64,000 bases of DNA from CAVSLM01 sp963728895 (GTDB taxonomy: Bacteria; Pseudomonadota; Gammaproteobacteria; JBBQDK01), in assembly GCA_963728895.1 (NCBI GenBank), contig CAVSLM010000001.1:744001-808000 (forward strand), given 5' to 3'. Positions 1 through 9,051 of the stretch are shown piece by piece. The translations under genes were made by a program, and so were the position numbers. The notes under the pieces were generated by a model. The model was not told the origin of the DNA, searched no databases, and was given only the letters and a program-made list of their open reading frames with translations. Numbering within the stretch: position 1 is the first letter of the stretch; each line of letters starts with the position of its first letter.

Positions 1-2982
1 CTCTACGGGCGCCTGGCCAACTCGATTCTGTATGCCCACGCCTCGCTGCGCGCCGACAGCAGCGTGCTGATGCGCAACCGCCGCGGCCAATCCGGCCTGT
101 GGGGCTATGCCATCTCCGGTGACCTGCCCATCGTCCTGCTGCGCATCGGCGAGCTGGCCAATATCGAGCTGGTACGCCAGCTCATCCAGGCCCATGCCTA
201 TTGGCGCCTGAAGGGACTGGCGGTGGACCTGGTCATCTGGAACGAAGACCGCGCCGGTTACCGGCAGGTGCTGCAGGAGCAGATCCTGGCCCTGGTGGCG
301 GTGGGACTCGAAACCCAGGCGATGGACCGGCCGGGCGGCATTTTCGTGCGCTCCGCGGAGCAGATCTCGGAGGAAGACCGCACGCTGTTCCAGACCGTGG
401 CCCGCGTCATCCTCAGCGACGGCAGGGGGAGCCTGGCGGAACAGGTCAACCGCCCCGCGTCGTCCCCAGGCTCGCGTACCGGCCTTCGTCCCCAGCCGGC
501 CCCGACAGGGCCGGGCGTCCGGCGACGCCACCGAGCGCCGCGGCGCGATCTGATCCTGTTCAACGGCATCGGCGGCTTCACGGCGGATGGACGCGAGTAC
601 GTCATCACCACCACGCCCGGAGCAGATCACGCCCGCGCCATGGGTGAACGTGCTCGCCAATCCCGCACTTCGGCAGCGTCGTCTCGGAGAGCGGCCAGGC
701 CTATACCTGGGGCGAGAACGCCCACGAGTTCCGTCTCACGCCCTGGCACAACGACCCGGTCTGCGACCCGGGCGGCGAGGCGTTCTATCTGCGCGACGAG
801 GAGAGCGGCCAGTTCTGGTCGCCCACGCCGCTGCCCCGGCGCGGCACCACGCCGTACGTGAGCCGGCACGGCTTCGGCTACAGCGTGTTCGAGCATTCCG
901 AGGGCGGTATCCGCTCGGAGCTGTGGGTCTACGTCGCCCACGATGCGGCGGTGAAGTTTTCCGTGCTCAAGGTGCGCAACGAGTCGGGCCGGCCGCGCCG
1001 GCTTTCCGCAACGGGCTACGTCGAATGGGTGCTGGGCGATCTGCGGCCGAGATCCGCCATGCATGTGCATCACCGAAGCTCGACCCCTACAGCAGCGCGC
1101 TCTACGCGCGCAATCCCTACAACATCGAATTCGCGGGGCGGGTCGCCTTCTTCGACGTGGACGACGTGGAGCCGGACCATGACCTGCGACCGCCCGGAGT
1201 TCATCGGCCGCAACGGCAGTCTGGTCGCGCCCGGCAGCGCTGGCGCGCACCCACCTGTCCGGCCGGCTGGGCGGCGGGCTGGATCCCTGCGCCGCGATCC
1301 AGGTGGGTTTCGATCTGCCGACGCAGAGGAGCGCGAGATCACCTTCAGGCTCGGCCTGGGGGGAACGCCGGGCGGCGACGATGCCAGCCGGCTGGTGCAT
1401 CGGTTCCGCGGCGCCGACGCCGCGCGGCGCGACGCTGGAAGCGGTCTGGCAGTACTGGAACCATACCCTCGGCGCGGTCCAGGTGGAGACGCCGGACGAG
1501 TCGATCAACGTGCTGGCCAACGGCTGGCTGCTGTACCAGACGCTGGCGTGCCGGCTGTGGGCGCGCAGCGGCTATTACCAGTCGGGCGGCGCCTTCGGAT
1601 TCCGCGATCAGCTGCAGGACGCGATGGCGCTGGTGCACGCCGAGCCCCGATTGCTGCGCGCCCAGCTTCTCCTGTGCGCGGGCCGGCAGTTCCATGGAGG
1701 GCGATGTGCAGCACTGGTGGCACCCCCCTTCCGGTCGGGGTGTGCGCACGCATTGTTCGGATGACTACCTGTGGCTGCCCTCGGCGACCTGTCGCTACGT
1801 GCTCGAGCACGGGCGACACCGGCGTCCTGGATGAGCCCGTTGCGTTCCTGGAAGGTCGGCCACTCAATCCGGAAGAGGATTCCCACTACGATCTGCCCGG
1901 ACGCTCCGAAGACCGCGGAGAGCCTGTACCAGCACTGCGCGCGCGCCGTCCGGCGCGGGCTCGCGTTCGGTCCCACGGCCTGCCGCTGATGGGCTCGGGC
2001 GACTGGAACGACGGGATGAACCGCGTGGGCATCCAGGGCAAGGGGGAAAGCGTGTGGCTGGGCTTCTTCCTGTACGAGGTGCTGCGCCAGTTCGGCGCGC
2101 TGGCGTTGCGGCACGACGATCCTGCCTTCGCCGAACGGTGCGCGGCCGAGGGCATACGCCTGCGCGAGAACATCGAGCGGCACGCCTGGGATGGCGGTTG
2201 GTATCGACGTGCCTGGTTCGACGATGGTACGCCGCTCGGTTCTTCGGACAACCTCGAATGCAGGATCGATTCGATTTCGCAGAGCTGGTCGGTGCTGTCC
2301 GGGGCGGGCGATGGGGGACGCGCGCGCCTGGCCATGGATGCGGTGGACGAGCGGCTGGTCCGTCGCGACCACGCCCTCATCCAGCTGCTCGATCCGCCCT
2401 TCGACTACTCGGACCTGGAGCCCGGGCTATATCAAGGGCTATGTGCCGGGCGTGCGTGAGAACGGCGGCCAGTACACCCATGCCGCCATCTGGGCGGCCA
2501 TGGCGTTCGCGGCACTCGGCGACAGCCGCCGGGCCTGGGAGCTTGCCACCATGATCAACCCGGCCAACCATGCAAAATCACAGGACAGCCATCGCCGACT
2601 TACAAGGTGGAGCCCTATGTGATGGCGGCAGACGTCTACGCGGTCGCGCCTCATACCGGACGGGGCGGGTGGACCTGGTACACCGGCTCGGCCGGCTGGA
2701 TGTACCGGCTCATCGTGGAATCCCTGCTGGGGCTGCGACTGGAAGTGGACCGGCTGCACGTTGTGCCCTGCCTGCCAACACACTGGGAGGCGCTGAAGAT
2801 ACACTACCGTTTCCGCGAGACGGTCTATCACATCGCCGTGTCGCAAACCGCACGCCGACGAGGGCGGAAAGAGCGGTGTGATGAGCGTGACGGTCGATGG
2901 CGTCGAGCAGGACGGCCAGGCGATTGCCCTGGTCGACGATCAACAGGAGCACGCGGTTGAAGTGAGAGTGACTGCACAATGA
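1..2982 (+). pseudogene. ndvB: Cyclic beta-1,2-glucan synthase-like protein, 3' part, multiply frameshifted
   Basis: The family makes periplasmic cyclic beta-1,2-glucans, with a membrane glycosyltransferase half and a C-terminal GH94 phosphorylase-like half; only the C-terminal half lies here and the 5' end is outside the window. The protein hops between all three plus frames: frame 1 to about 610, frame 2 briefly, frame 3 at 658-1060, then further switches, ending in frame 1 at the TGA 2980-2982 after the residues VEVRVTAQ. Diagnostic stretches are NGIGGF (near 560), GSGDWNDGMNRVG (near 1990-2030), ENGGQYTHAAIW (near 2460) and GGWTWYTGSAGWMYR (near 2665-2705). About 14 frame changes occur, yet nearly every family-conserved block is present in order. 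That argues for indel errors or very recent damage rather than old decay. Confidence 0.85.
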
Positions 2983-3074
2983 TATCGGGCATTGCTCCGC
3001 GACGCGCCGGTTCGCCACGATTCGGAGCACACTTGATGTGAACGCAAGCGCATATGCCCGGGAGGGAGATCCCA

Positions 3075-4118
3075 ATGCCATCGCAGAAAGGTAACGGTCC
3101 CCGGGGCGGGCGGACTACGCCGCCCGATCTCGAGCTCGTCATCCGACAGGGACAGGATCGATTGAACGCAATCCTGCCGGGCGGTGGCCCGCGCGGAGTC
3201 ATCGCCCTTGCTTTGCTGGTGCTGATTGGCCTGGGCGCATGGACGGCCTATTTCACCGTGCCCAGCGACTCGGTCGCCGTCGTGCAACGTTTCGGTAAGT
3301 ATCTCAGGCAGGTCCAACCGGGACTTCATTTCAAGCTGCCACTGGGTATCGACGTTGCCACGATCGTTCCTGTCAAACGACAATTGAAGCAGGAGTTCGG
3401 CTTCTCGACTCCGGGCGCCACCGACCCCTTTCAGAGTCCACGTGACGGCAAGCGGGAAACGGAAATGGTCACCGGCGACCTCAATGCCGCACTGGTGGAG
3501 TGGGTGGTCCAGTACCGCATTTCGGATCCCGTCAAATTTCTTTTCGAAGTTCGGGCACCGAGGGAAACGCTGCGCTATGTTTCCGAATCGGTGATGCGGG
3601 AAGTCGTCGGCGATCGCACCGTGGACGAGGTGATCACCGTGGGCCGGCAGGAAATCGAGACCGAAGCATTGGCCAAGATGCAGGCGCTCTCGACCAAGTA
3701 CGCCATGGGGATCAGCATCGACCAGGTGCAACTGAAGGATGTCAATCCGCCCCGACCGGTACAGGAGTCGTTCAACGAAGTCAATCAGGCCCAGCAGGAG
3801 AAGGAGAAGCTGATCAACGAAGCCCGCCGCGATTACAACAAGGTGATCCCGCTGGCCGAGGGCGAGAAGGATCAGCGGATCCGCGAAGCCGACGGTTACC
3901 GGCTGAAGAGGATCAACGAAGCGGAAGGCGATGTCGCCCGGTTCAGTGCCCTGCTGGCGGAATACATCAAGGCCCCCGACGTCACGCGCCGCCGCATCTA
4001 TATCGAAACGCTGCAGGACGTCATGCCGCGGATACAATCCAAGATCATCGTCGATGCCGAGACGCGCGGCATCCTGCCTTTATTGAATCTGGACGCCCGC
4101 AACGGAGATCGGCCATGA
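3075..4118 (+). CDS. hflK: HflK, SPFH-domain membrane protease modulator
   Basis: HflK forms a complex with HflC at the inner membrane and modulates FtsH proteolysis. The 347-residue product has a short Gly/Pro-rich cytoplasmic N-terminus, one membrane segment at about residues 42-60, and a periplasmic SPFH/band-7 domain that begins at SDSVAVVQRFGKY. A long charged helix follows, rich in Glu, Lys and Arg (NEVNQAQQEKEKL, INEAEGD). The ATG at 3075 is chosen over an in-frame start seven codons upstream because a GGGAGGGAG purine tract lies just before it. The stop overlaps the hflC start (ATGA), so the two are translationally coupled, as usual for this pair. Confidence 0.95.
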   Translation: MPSQKGNGPRGGRTTPPDLELVIRQGQDRLNAILPGGGPRGVIALALLVLIGLGAWTAYFTVPSDSVAVVQRFGKYLRQVQPGLHFKLPLGIDVATIVPVKRQLKQEFGFSTPGATDPFQSPRDGKRETEMVTGDLNAALVEWVVQYRISDPVKFLFEVRAPRETLRYVSESVMREVVGDRTVDEVITVGRQEIETEALAKMQALSTKYAMGISIDQVQLKDVNPPRPVQESFNEVNQAQQEKEKLINEARRDYNKVIPLAEGEKDQRIREADGYRLKRINEAEGDVARFSALLAEYIKAPDVTRRRIYIETLQDVMPRIQSKIIVDAETRGILPLLNLDARNGDRP

Positions 4119-5107
4119 AGAGATCGATCGCCGTACTGGTGTTGCTCGCGATCGGTGCATACGTTGTGATGAGCTCGGTGTACACGGTGAACGAAGTCGA
4201 GCAGGTGATCATTACCCAGTTCGGCAAGCCGGTCGGCGCGCCCATTACATCCGCGGGATTGAAGTTCAAGGTGCCCTTCATCCAGGACGTCAATCCAATC
4301 GACAAGCGGGTGCTCGAGTGGGACGGCACTCCGTCGGACATGCCGACCAAGGACAAGCTCTACATCTCGGTCGACCTCTTCGCCCGCTGGCGAATTACCG
4401 ACCCGCTGCAGTACTTTCTGCGGTTGCACGATGAGCGCAGTGCGCAGTCCCGTCTGGACGATATTCTTGGCAGCGAGACGCGTAATGCGGTCGCCAAGCA
4501 CGAGCTGATCGAGATCATTCGCACCACCAAGGATCGTGTGCCGTTGCGTGACGCGCTCCTGACCGATGCCGAGGGGGATGTCGGCTCATTGGTGCCGATC
4601 CACAAGGGACGCAAGCAGGTCGAGCGGGAGCTGTTTGCTGCGGCGGCTGAGAAGGTGCGGGTGTTCGGTATCGAACTGCTCGATATCCGCTTCAAGCGCA
4701 TCAACTACAACGAAAGCGTGCGCCCCAAGATCTACGATCGAATGATCAGCGAACGGCGGCAGATCGCGGAACGGTTTCTGTCGGAAGGCCACGGCGAGGC
4801 CGCCAGAATCCGCGGCAATCGGGTGCGCGATCTGAACAAGATCCAGTCCGAAGCCTACCGGCGGGTCGAGGAGATCCGCGGACTGGCGGATGCCAAGGCC
4901 GCCGAGATCTATGCCGCCGCGTACAACCAGAGCCCCGAGGCAGCGGCATTCTATGAATTTACCCGCACCATGCAGGCCTACAAATCGATCATCGCGGCCA
5001 ATACCACCCTGGTGCTGTCTACGGACAGCGACCTGTTCAAGTTCCTCAAGAGTGTGCGTCCGGGGGGCGACGTAGCGCCGGCGCAAGCCTTGGGTTTTCA
5101 GCGCTGA
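4115..5107 (+). CDS. hflC: HflC, SPFH-domain partner of HflK
   Basis: Second subunit of the HflKC complex that encloses or regulates FtsH. The product is 330 residues: an N-terminal membrane anchor at about residues 5-22, an SPFH domain starting near NEVEQVIITQFGKPVG, and an Ala/Glu/Arg-rich helix (ERRQIAERFLSEGHGEAARIRGN). The C-terminal part TRTMQAYKSI with TLVLSTDSDLFKFLK is typical of HflC. The start overlaps the hflK stop by 4 nt. A GC-rich hairpin with arms GCGGG/CCCGC at about 5134-5150 follows and may end transcription, although group II intron-like sequence is fused to it. Length and motifs are normal for the family. Confidence 0.95.
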   Translation: MKRSIAVLVLLAIGAYVVMSSVYTVNEVEQVIITQFGKPVGAPITSAGLKFKVPFIQDVNPIDKRVLEWDGTPSDMPTKDKLYISVDLFARWRITDPLQYFLRLHDERSAQSRLDDILGSETRNAVAKHELIEIIRTTKDRVPLRDALLTDAEGDVGSLVPIHKGRKQVERELFAAAAEKVRVFGIELLDIRFKRINYNESVRPKIYDRMISERRQIAERFLSEGHGEAARIRGNRVRDLNKIQSEAYRRVEEIRGLADAKAAEIYAAAYNQSPEAAAFYEFTRTMQAYKSIIAANTTLVLSTDSDLFKFLKSVRPGGDVAPAQALGFQR

Positions 5108-5118
5108 AGTCGAGCTTT

Positions 5119-5240
5119 ATCTTCGGTCCGCGTGCGGGTGCAGGTCCCGCCCCAAGTTGATCGCAGCGAACGAAGGGAAGCGCAGCTGCGCGGAGGGTGA
5201 CCGAGCGTGGGGAAGGAGCGTGGATCGCAGCTGCGAGCCG
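5119..5240 (+). mobile_element. Group II intron 5' fragment, short copy
   Basis: Positions 5119-5138 are identical to 6067-6086, and 5136-5240 match 6140-6243 at roughly 85 percent by eye. The second block is the folded 5' RNA portion of the intron remnant that lies after the next gene. Here the intron's first bases and about 55 bp are missing, so the terminator-like stem runs directly into intron interior. No maturase sequence follows. It looks like a deleted insertion behind hflC, matching the one behind the sulfur-globule gene. The intron identification rests on the better copy at 6113. Confidence 0.55.
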
Positions 5241-5616
5241 TCGACAACAACGGATGCGCTCGCGCAAGAGGCGCTGCCGCATCAACGCCGCTCCACGCTT
5301 GGGACGAGTGACATGCCGGCAGGGATTCTGTCACCTCTCGACAGGTTTGGAGGGCGCCGCGTGGTAACAAAAAAACGCGCAATGTACGCCAGCGCACCGA
5401 GAGTTTCGGGGTGATGGGCGGATAATGAGCTTTTATCGACGTATAAGCTGCACGCGACGCTCGGGGGCGTGACCGGCCTGGGGCGGAAGGTCGCACAGCA
5501 CGGTGTGGTCGGCCGAGGCTTCGGACCCACACTCCCTGGGTTCGAGGAGTAGGGTTCGGTCTGGGGGAGACTTTTGCGACATTGTCGCATTTTCAAATCG
5601 TTGGAGAGAAAACGTC
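5241..5616. other. Intergenic stretch, no gene recognised
   Basis: About 375 bp between the short intron fragment and the sulfur-globule-type gene. Short open frames here show no recognisable protein and no good ribosome site. The last 60 bp before 5617 presumably carry the promoter of the downstream gene, but I do not see a convincing -35/-10 pair. Confidence 0.5.
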
Positions 5617-6042
5617 ATGAGAAATATTCTCAAGGCAGTCGGCATCGTGGCAGTACTCGGAGTCTCCGCAATTCCGTTGTCCGCGGCTTACGCGTGGGGC
5701 GGTCCATGGGGCGGCGGTGGTCCCTGGGGTGGCGACGACTGGTTTGGCAACGGCTCCGGCTCCGGTAACATGGATTTCTCAATGGGGGCACACGGCTCGG
5801 GATATGGCCGCGGCTACGGCGACGGCTACGGCTACGGCGGCTATCCGGGCTACGGCTACGGCGGCTATCCGGGCTACGGCGGCTACGGCGGCTACCCCGG
5901 CTACGGCGGCTACCGCGGCTACGGCGGCTACGGCGGCTACGGCGGCTACCCCGGCTACGGCGGCTACCCCGGCTACGCGGCACCTGTGATTGCGGCACCT
6001 GTGCTCGCGGCACCTGCGGTCGCGGCACCAGCCCAGCGGTAA
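5617..6042 (+). CDS. Sulfur globule-type Gly/Tyr-rich secreted protein
   Basis: Short 141-residue protein with a Sec signal peptide (MRNILKAVGIVAVLGVSAIP, probable cleavage after AYA at about residue 30). A Trp/Gly stretch follows (WGGPWGGGGPWGG), then a long run of GYGGYPGYG-type repeats at about residues 65-120, and an Ala/Pro/Val tail. Small Gly/Tyr-rich secreted proteins of this composition form the protein coat of periplasmic sulfur globules in purple and colourless sulfur bacteria. Other coat or adhesive proteins share the composition, so the role is inferred. The ATG at 5617 is preferred to a longer in-frame ORF because it gives a clean signal peptide and sits behind TTGGAGAG. A strong hairpin follows the stop. 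Confidence 0.7.
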   Translation: MRNILKAVGIVAVLGVSAIPLSAAYAWGGPWGGGGPWGGDDWFGNGSGSGNMDFSMGAHGSGYGRGYGDGYGYGGYPGYGYGGYPGYGGYGGYPGYGGYRGYGGYGGYGGYPGYGGYPGYAAPVIAAPVLAAPAVAAPAQR

Positions 6043-6081
6043 GCCAGCCGATCGGATCGGACCAGTATCTTCGGTCCGCGT

Positions 6082-6112
6082 GCGGGCACCCACGGGTGCC
6101 CGCATTGCTTTG
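6082..6112 (+). terminator. Rho-independent-type terminator of the sulfur-globule gene
   Basis: Perfect 10-bp stem with arms GCGGGCACCC (6082-6091) and GGGTGCCCGC (6094-6103), a 2-nt loop and the tail ATTGCTTTG. It starts 39 nt after the stop codon. The first base of the group II intron remnant, GTGCG, lies immediately after the tail. Confidence 0.7.
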
Positions 6113-6619
6113 GTGCGCCCAGCAGGGGCGCACTCCTCCGGGTGCGAATCCCGCCGTAAGTTGATCACAGCGAACGAAGTGAAGCGCAACTGCGTGAGGG
6201 TGACCGAGCGTGGGGAGGAAGCGTGGAGCGAAGCTGCGAGCCGATGGACAAGAATCGATAGAAGGCGCTGTCGAGCAGGGCGAGCGGTCAAGAAGCCGCG
6301 AAGCGCTCGTGATCAAGGCGAAGCGGCGTAGATCCGGCGGTTGTGCAGCGAAGGAGTGCGTTCCTACCTGTGCAGATCTCGCCTTGTGGCTGAAAGGCCG
6401 ACGGTGAAGAGCCGGAGCGAGAAGTCAGCCGAGGGATACTCGACGGACTTCGCAGCCTCTACGAGCGACTCCATCTGAAGGTCAACGACGCCAAGACGGC
6501 GGTCGCGCCGGTATCGGGCCGAAAGTTTCTGGGCGATGCCTTGTGGCATGGCCCGGGCGGTCAGGTCCAGGGCGCGGGGGCCCGAAAGGCCATGCAGACC
6601 TTCAAGCAACGTATCCGAC
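6113..6619 (+). mobile_element. Group II intron remnant, probably bacterial class C, with maturase domain X
   Basis: The element begins with GTGCG (6113), the usual 5' boundary of group II introns. It continues with GC-rich stem sequence (GTGCGCCCAGC...GGGGCGCAC) and a long structured stretch to about 6440. The 3' portion, in frame 1 from about 6430, encodes the end of a group II reverse transcriptase/maturase: LKVNDAKTAVAP, GRKFLGDALW, KAMQTFKQRIR. The polymerase core with its YADD active site is deleted, and the 3' ribozyme domains V-VI are absent, because the sequence passes directly into transaldolase coding sequence near 6620. Insertion straight after a hairpin terminator is the known target choice of class C introns. 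It is non-functional. Confidence 0.7.
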
Positions 6620-7180
6620 ATGCTGTTCTCGGCCCAGCAATACCTCGCGGCGGCCGAAGCGTGCATGCGCGGCATCGAGCGGCGCGTCGCCGCCGGCCGC
6701 GATCCAGGGGTCGCCTCCGTGGCATCGATTTTCGTCAACCGCCGGGACGTAGCCGTCAGGAACCAGGTCCAGGACCAGCATCGCAACCGTCTCGGTATCG
6801 CCGTCGCCATGCGCACGTACAATGCCTACCAGGAACTGCTGGGATCGAAGCGTTGGCAGAACCTCGCCGCTTCCGGCGCACGACCGCAACGCCTCCTGTG
6901 GGCCAGCACCGGCACCAATGATCCCGACGCCTCGGACATTCTCTACGTCGAAGCGCTTGCGGCCCCGGATACGATCAACACCATGCCCGAGAAAACGCTG
7001 CTCGCCTTCGCGGACCACGGTAAAGTGAATGACGCCATGCGCTTCGACGGCGGCAGTGTCGAATTGGTGATCGCAGAATTCAACCGCGAGGGTGTCGACA
7101 ATGAAGCGCTTGCGTCCGATCTCCAACGCGAAGGCACCGAAGCGTTCGCCAAGTCATGGAGCGATCTGATGGCTGCATAG
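6620..7180 (+). pseudogene. tal: Transaldolase, 5'-truncated
   Basis: Transaldolase transfers a dihydroxyacetone unit in the non-oxidative pentose phosphate pathway. Only the C-terminal 186 residues remain, from LFSAQQYLAAAEACMRG to SWSDLMAA. Recognisable blocks are NRLGIAVAMRTYNAYQELL, QRLLWASTGTNDP (usually ASTGTKDP) and YVEALAAPDTINTMP. The N-terminal half, including the Schiff-base lysine region, has been replaced by the maturase tail of the intron remnant. In many bacteria the gene is next to or fused with pgi; a pgi fragment occurs at 12535. An ATG exists at 6620, but half a TIM barrel is unlikely to fold. Confidence 0.85.
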
Positions 7181-7499
7181 CGTCCAAAAGTGAATCGCTG
7201 GTCAAGGCTAAACAGGCCTGAACTGCGCGAAGCGAATCGCCGCTACGACCGCCCCCATGTCAGCGTAGTTGTCAGACGGCAATGGTCCCCGCATAACCAC
7301 CCTGGTTACCGCCTTATGTACGCTGTCGCACAGACCGGCTCGGAGCGAAGCGGAGAATAATGCAGGGCTGCATATCAGCCGACACGAGTCGGTATTCTGG
7401 AAAGGGAAACGAGATGGAGCGGTGGGAACCAGGCAAGGCGCATGACTGGATGGTTCTCGACCGAAGATATGTCCCGAATTCGTAACCAAGGGGTGGAGC
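7181..7499. other. Intergenic stretch upstream of the DUF1269 gene
   Basis: About 320 bp with no convincing gene. It holds the dyad at 7317-7332, and just before 7500 the sequence AAGGGGTGGAGC, whose AAGGGG/GGAG purines serve as ribosome site for the next gene. Confidence 0.5.
7317..7332. promoter_or_regulatory. Candidate dyad operator, copy 1
   Basis: TGTACGCTGTCGCACA is an imperfect inverted repeat (TGTACG, 4-nt spacer, CGCACA), followed by GAC. It lies 168 bp upstream of the DUF1269 start. A perfect version occurs at 42989-43004 and a weaker one at 44148-44163, each upstream of another stress or regulator gene. The function is inferred only from recurrence. Confidence 0.4.
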
Positions 7500-8027
7500 A
7501 TGGCTGAGAATAACGCGGTAGTGGGCACCTACAATTCCCACACCGAGGCAGAAGCGAGCATCAAAGAGCTCCAACGATCGGGGTTCGACATGAAGAAACT
7601 GTCCATCGTGGGCAAGGACTATCATACCGAAGAGCACGTTGTCGGCTATTACAACGCCGGTGACCGAATGAAATTCTGGGGCAAGCTGGGGGCCTTTTGG
7701 GGCGGCTTTTGGGGCTTGCTGTTTGGCTCAGCCATCTTCATGATCCCCGGCATCGGTCCCCTCGTCGTGTTCGGTCCGCTGGCCGGTTGGATTGTCGGAG
7801 CACTGGAAGGCGCCGTGGTAGTGGGTGGGCTTAGTGCATTCGGCGCCGGGCTCTACAGCATTGGCATTCCCAAGGACAGTGTTATGAAGTACGAGACAGC
7901 GCTCAAGTCTGACAAGTTTCTTGTCATCGCCCACGGCACAACGGACGAGGTGGCCAACGCCAGGAGCATTCTCCAGACAACCGGCGCGGCACAAGTTGCC
8001 GTTCATTCGGGGGTAACAGCGACGTAG
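7500..8027 (+). CDS. DUF1269/general stress protein 17M-like membrane protein
   Basis: The 175-residue product has two parts. Residues 1-50 form a ferredoxin-like alpha/beta domain (VVGTYNSHTEAEASIKELQRSGFDMK, a GsiB/YflT-type helix pattern). A glycine-rich hydrophobic hairpin follows at about residues 58-115 (FWGKLGAFWGGFWG, PGIGPLVVFGPL, EGAVVVGGLSAFGAGL). The C-terminus again forms a small domain (KFLVIAHGTTDEVANARSIL). Proteins of this family occur beside phosphoketolase, P-type ATPase and other stress genes and are thought to respond to envelope or redox stress; no reaction is known. The ATG at 7500 has a good purine tract. The gene is intact while both flanks are relics, suggesting it is still under selection. 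Confidence 0.75.
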   Translation: MAENNAVVGTYNSHTEAEASIKELQRSGFDMKKLSIVGKDYHTEEHVVGYYNAGDRMKFWGKLGAFWGGFWGLLFGSAIFMIPGIGPLVVFGPLAGWIVGALEGAVVVGGLSAFGAGLYSIGIPKDSVMKYETALKSDKFLVIAHGTTDEVANARSILQTTGAAQVAVHSGVTAT

Positions 8028-8088
8028 GTCAGCAAACGTCGTTTAGATCCAAAGGAAGAACGAACTCGCGCTGGCTAAGACGCTTCGG

Positions 8089-8636
8089 ATCGCCGAGCGC
8101 TATGGCTTGCACCTCACAGCCGCGAATGAAGTCGTCGATCCGACCTTCCGCTTCATGACGGTCGACGGGGACGGTCGCATTCGCATGGATTCGTCCTCCC
8201 CCTACGCGACGCGGCGTCTATTCGACGCCCCGGCGTCGCTGTCGGCGGAGATCATCGCGCGCATGGGCCGCGCGATCCCGGCCAAATCTACCGTGAGCTT
8301 GAGCTCGAGTTCGGCGAACCCGTTTACGATCGAGTTGACTCGCCCACGACTCCGGAGCAAAACCAAAGGCTGGCGCAACTCTCACCCCGGCGGATACCGT
8401 CCGCAGAGCTGGCTGGCGAGAAAATCCAGTCCATCCTCACCCACGCTCCGGCGAACGACGCGGCCATCGGCGGGTTTAAGGTGAGTACCGAGAGTGAATG
8501 GTTCGCGGCGCGGCCGTCCGGTACCGAAGACATCTACAAAATCTATGCGCAGAGCTTCGGTGGGGCGGATCAGCTACGGCGCATCCTGGAGGAAGCACGG
8601 ACCGTCATCGATGCTATGCTCAAGAACAGATCATGA
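8089..8636 (+). pseudogene. pgm: Phosphoglucomutase relic, second copy
   Basis: Fragment of a paralogue of the intact pgm at 12903. Positions 8089-8223 encode RYGLHLTAANEVVDPTFRF and more, matching the intact protein at 13653-13780. About 370 bp are then missing, and homology resumes at LSAEIIARMGRAIP, which slips out of frame and returns near 8505 for EWFAARPSGTEDIYKIYAQ through the TGA at 8634-8636. The catalytic serine and metal loop are absent. The end overlaps the start of the glgP relic by ATGA, exactly as in the intact pair, so the duplication took in the operon rather than one gene. Confidence 0.85.
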
Positions 8637-9051
8637 GCGAGCAGGAACGAATCGACCATCCGAAGGAGCGCGTTCCATCCAGGGTGTCGGCGATCTCGCG
8701 CAAGCGAGGCGGGATGCAGCGGAGGCACCCTGATTTCAGCATAGGTGCCTTCGGCGAAATGAAGGTGGAGACCGACGGCGCGCAACGGGTATTTGAGGTT
8801 CAGGTGTATCTCGATGACCTGGATCCGGAGGCTGTGCGAGTAGAGCTTTACGCCAACGGCGTTGACGGTGGCGCAGCGCAACGAATGGAGATGAAGCGTG
8901 TGCGACAACTGGTGGGCTCAACAAACGGCTATGCCTACGCGTAGGGATGCCCGCAATCCGCATGGCGACGGACTATACCGTGCGCCTCGTACCGTACCGC
9001 GAGGGCGTGGCGGTCCCCCTTGAAGACGCGCGAATCCTTTGGCAGCGGTGA
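8633..9051 (+). pseudogene. glgP: Alpha-glucan phosphorylase relic, second copy
   Basis: Shrunken copy of the glgP at 14594. It keeps the start region (MSEQERIDHP), then jumps to a piece matching LVRARRQAAEAPAWFQ (here DLAQARRDAAEAP, then a stop), and then to the extreme C-terminal domain from FGEMKVETDGAQRVFEVQ. An in-frame TAG after NGYAYA and a further shift separate the last 35 codons, but the end (TTTGGCAGCGGTGA) still matches the intact gene. More than 2 kb of coding sequence, including the PLP-binding domain, is gone. It diverges from the intact copy by many substitutions, so the duplication is not recent. Confidence 0.85.
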
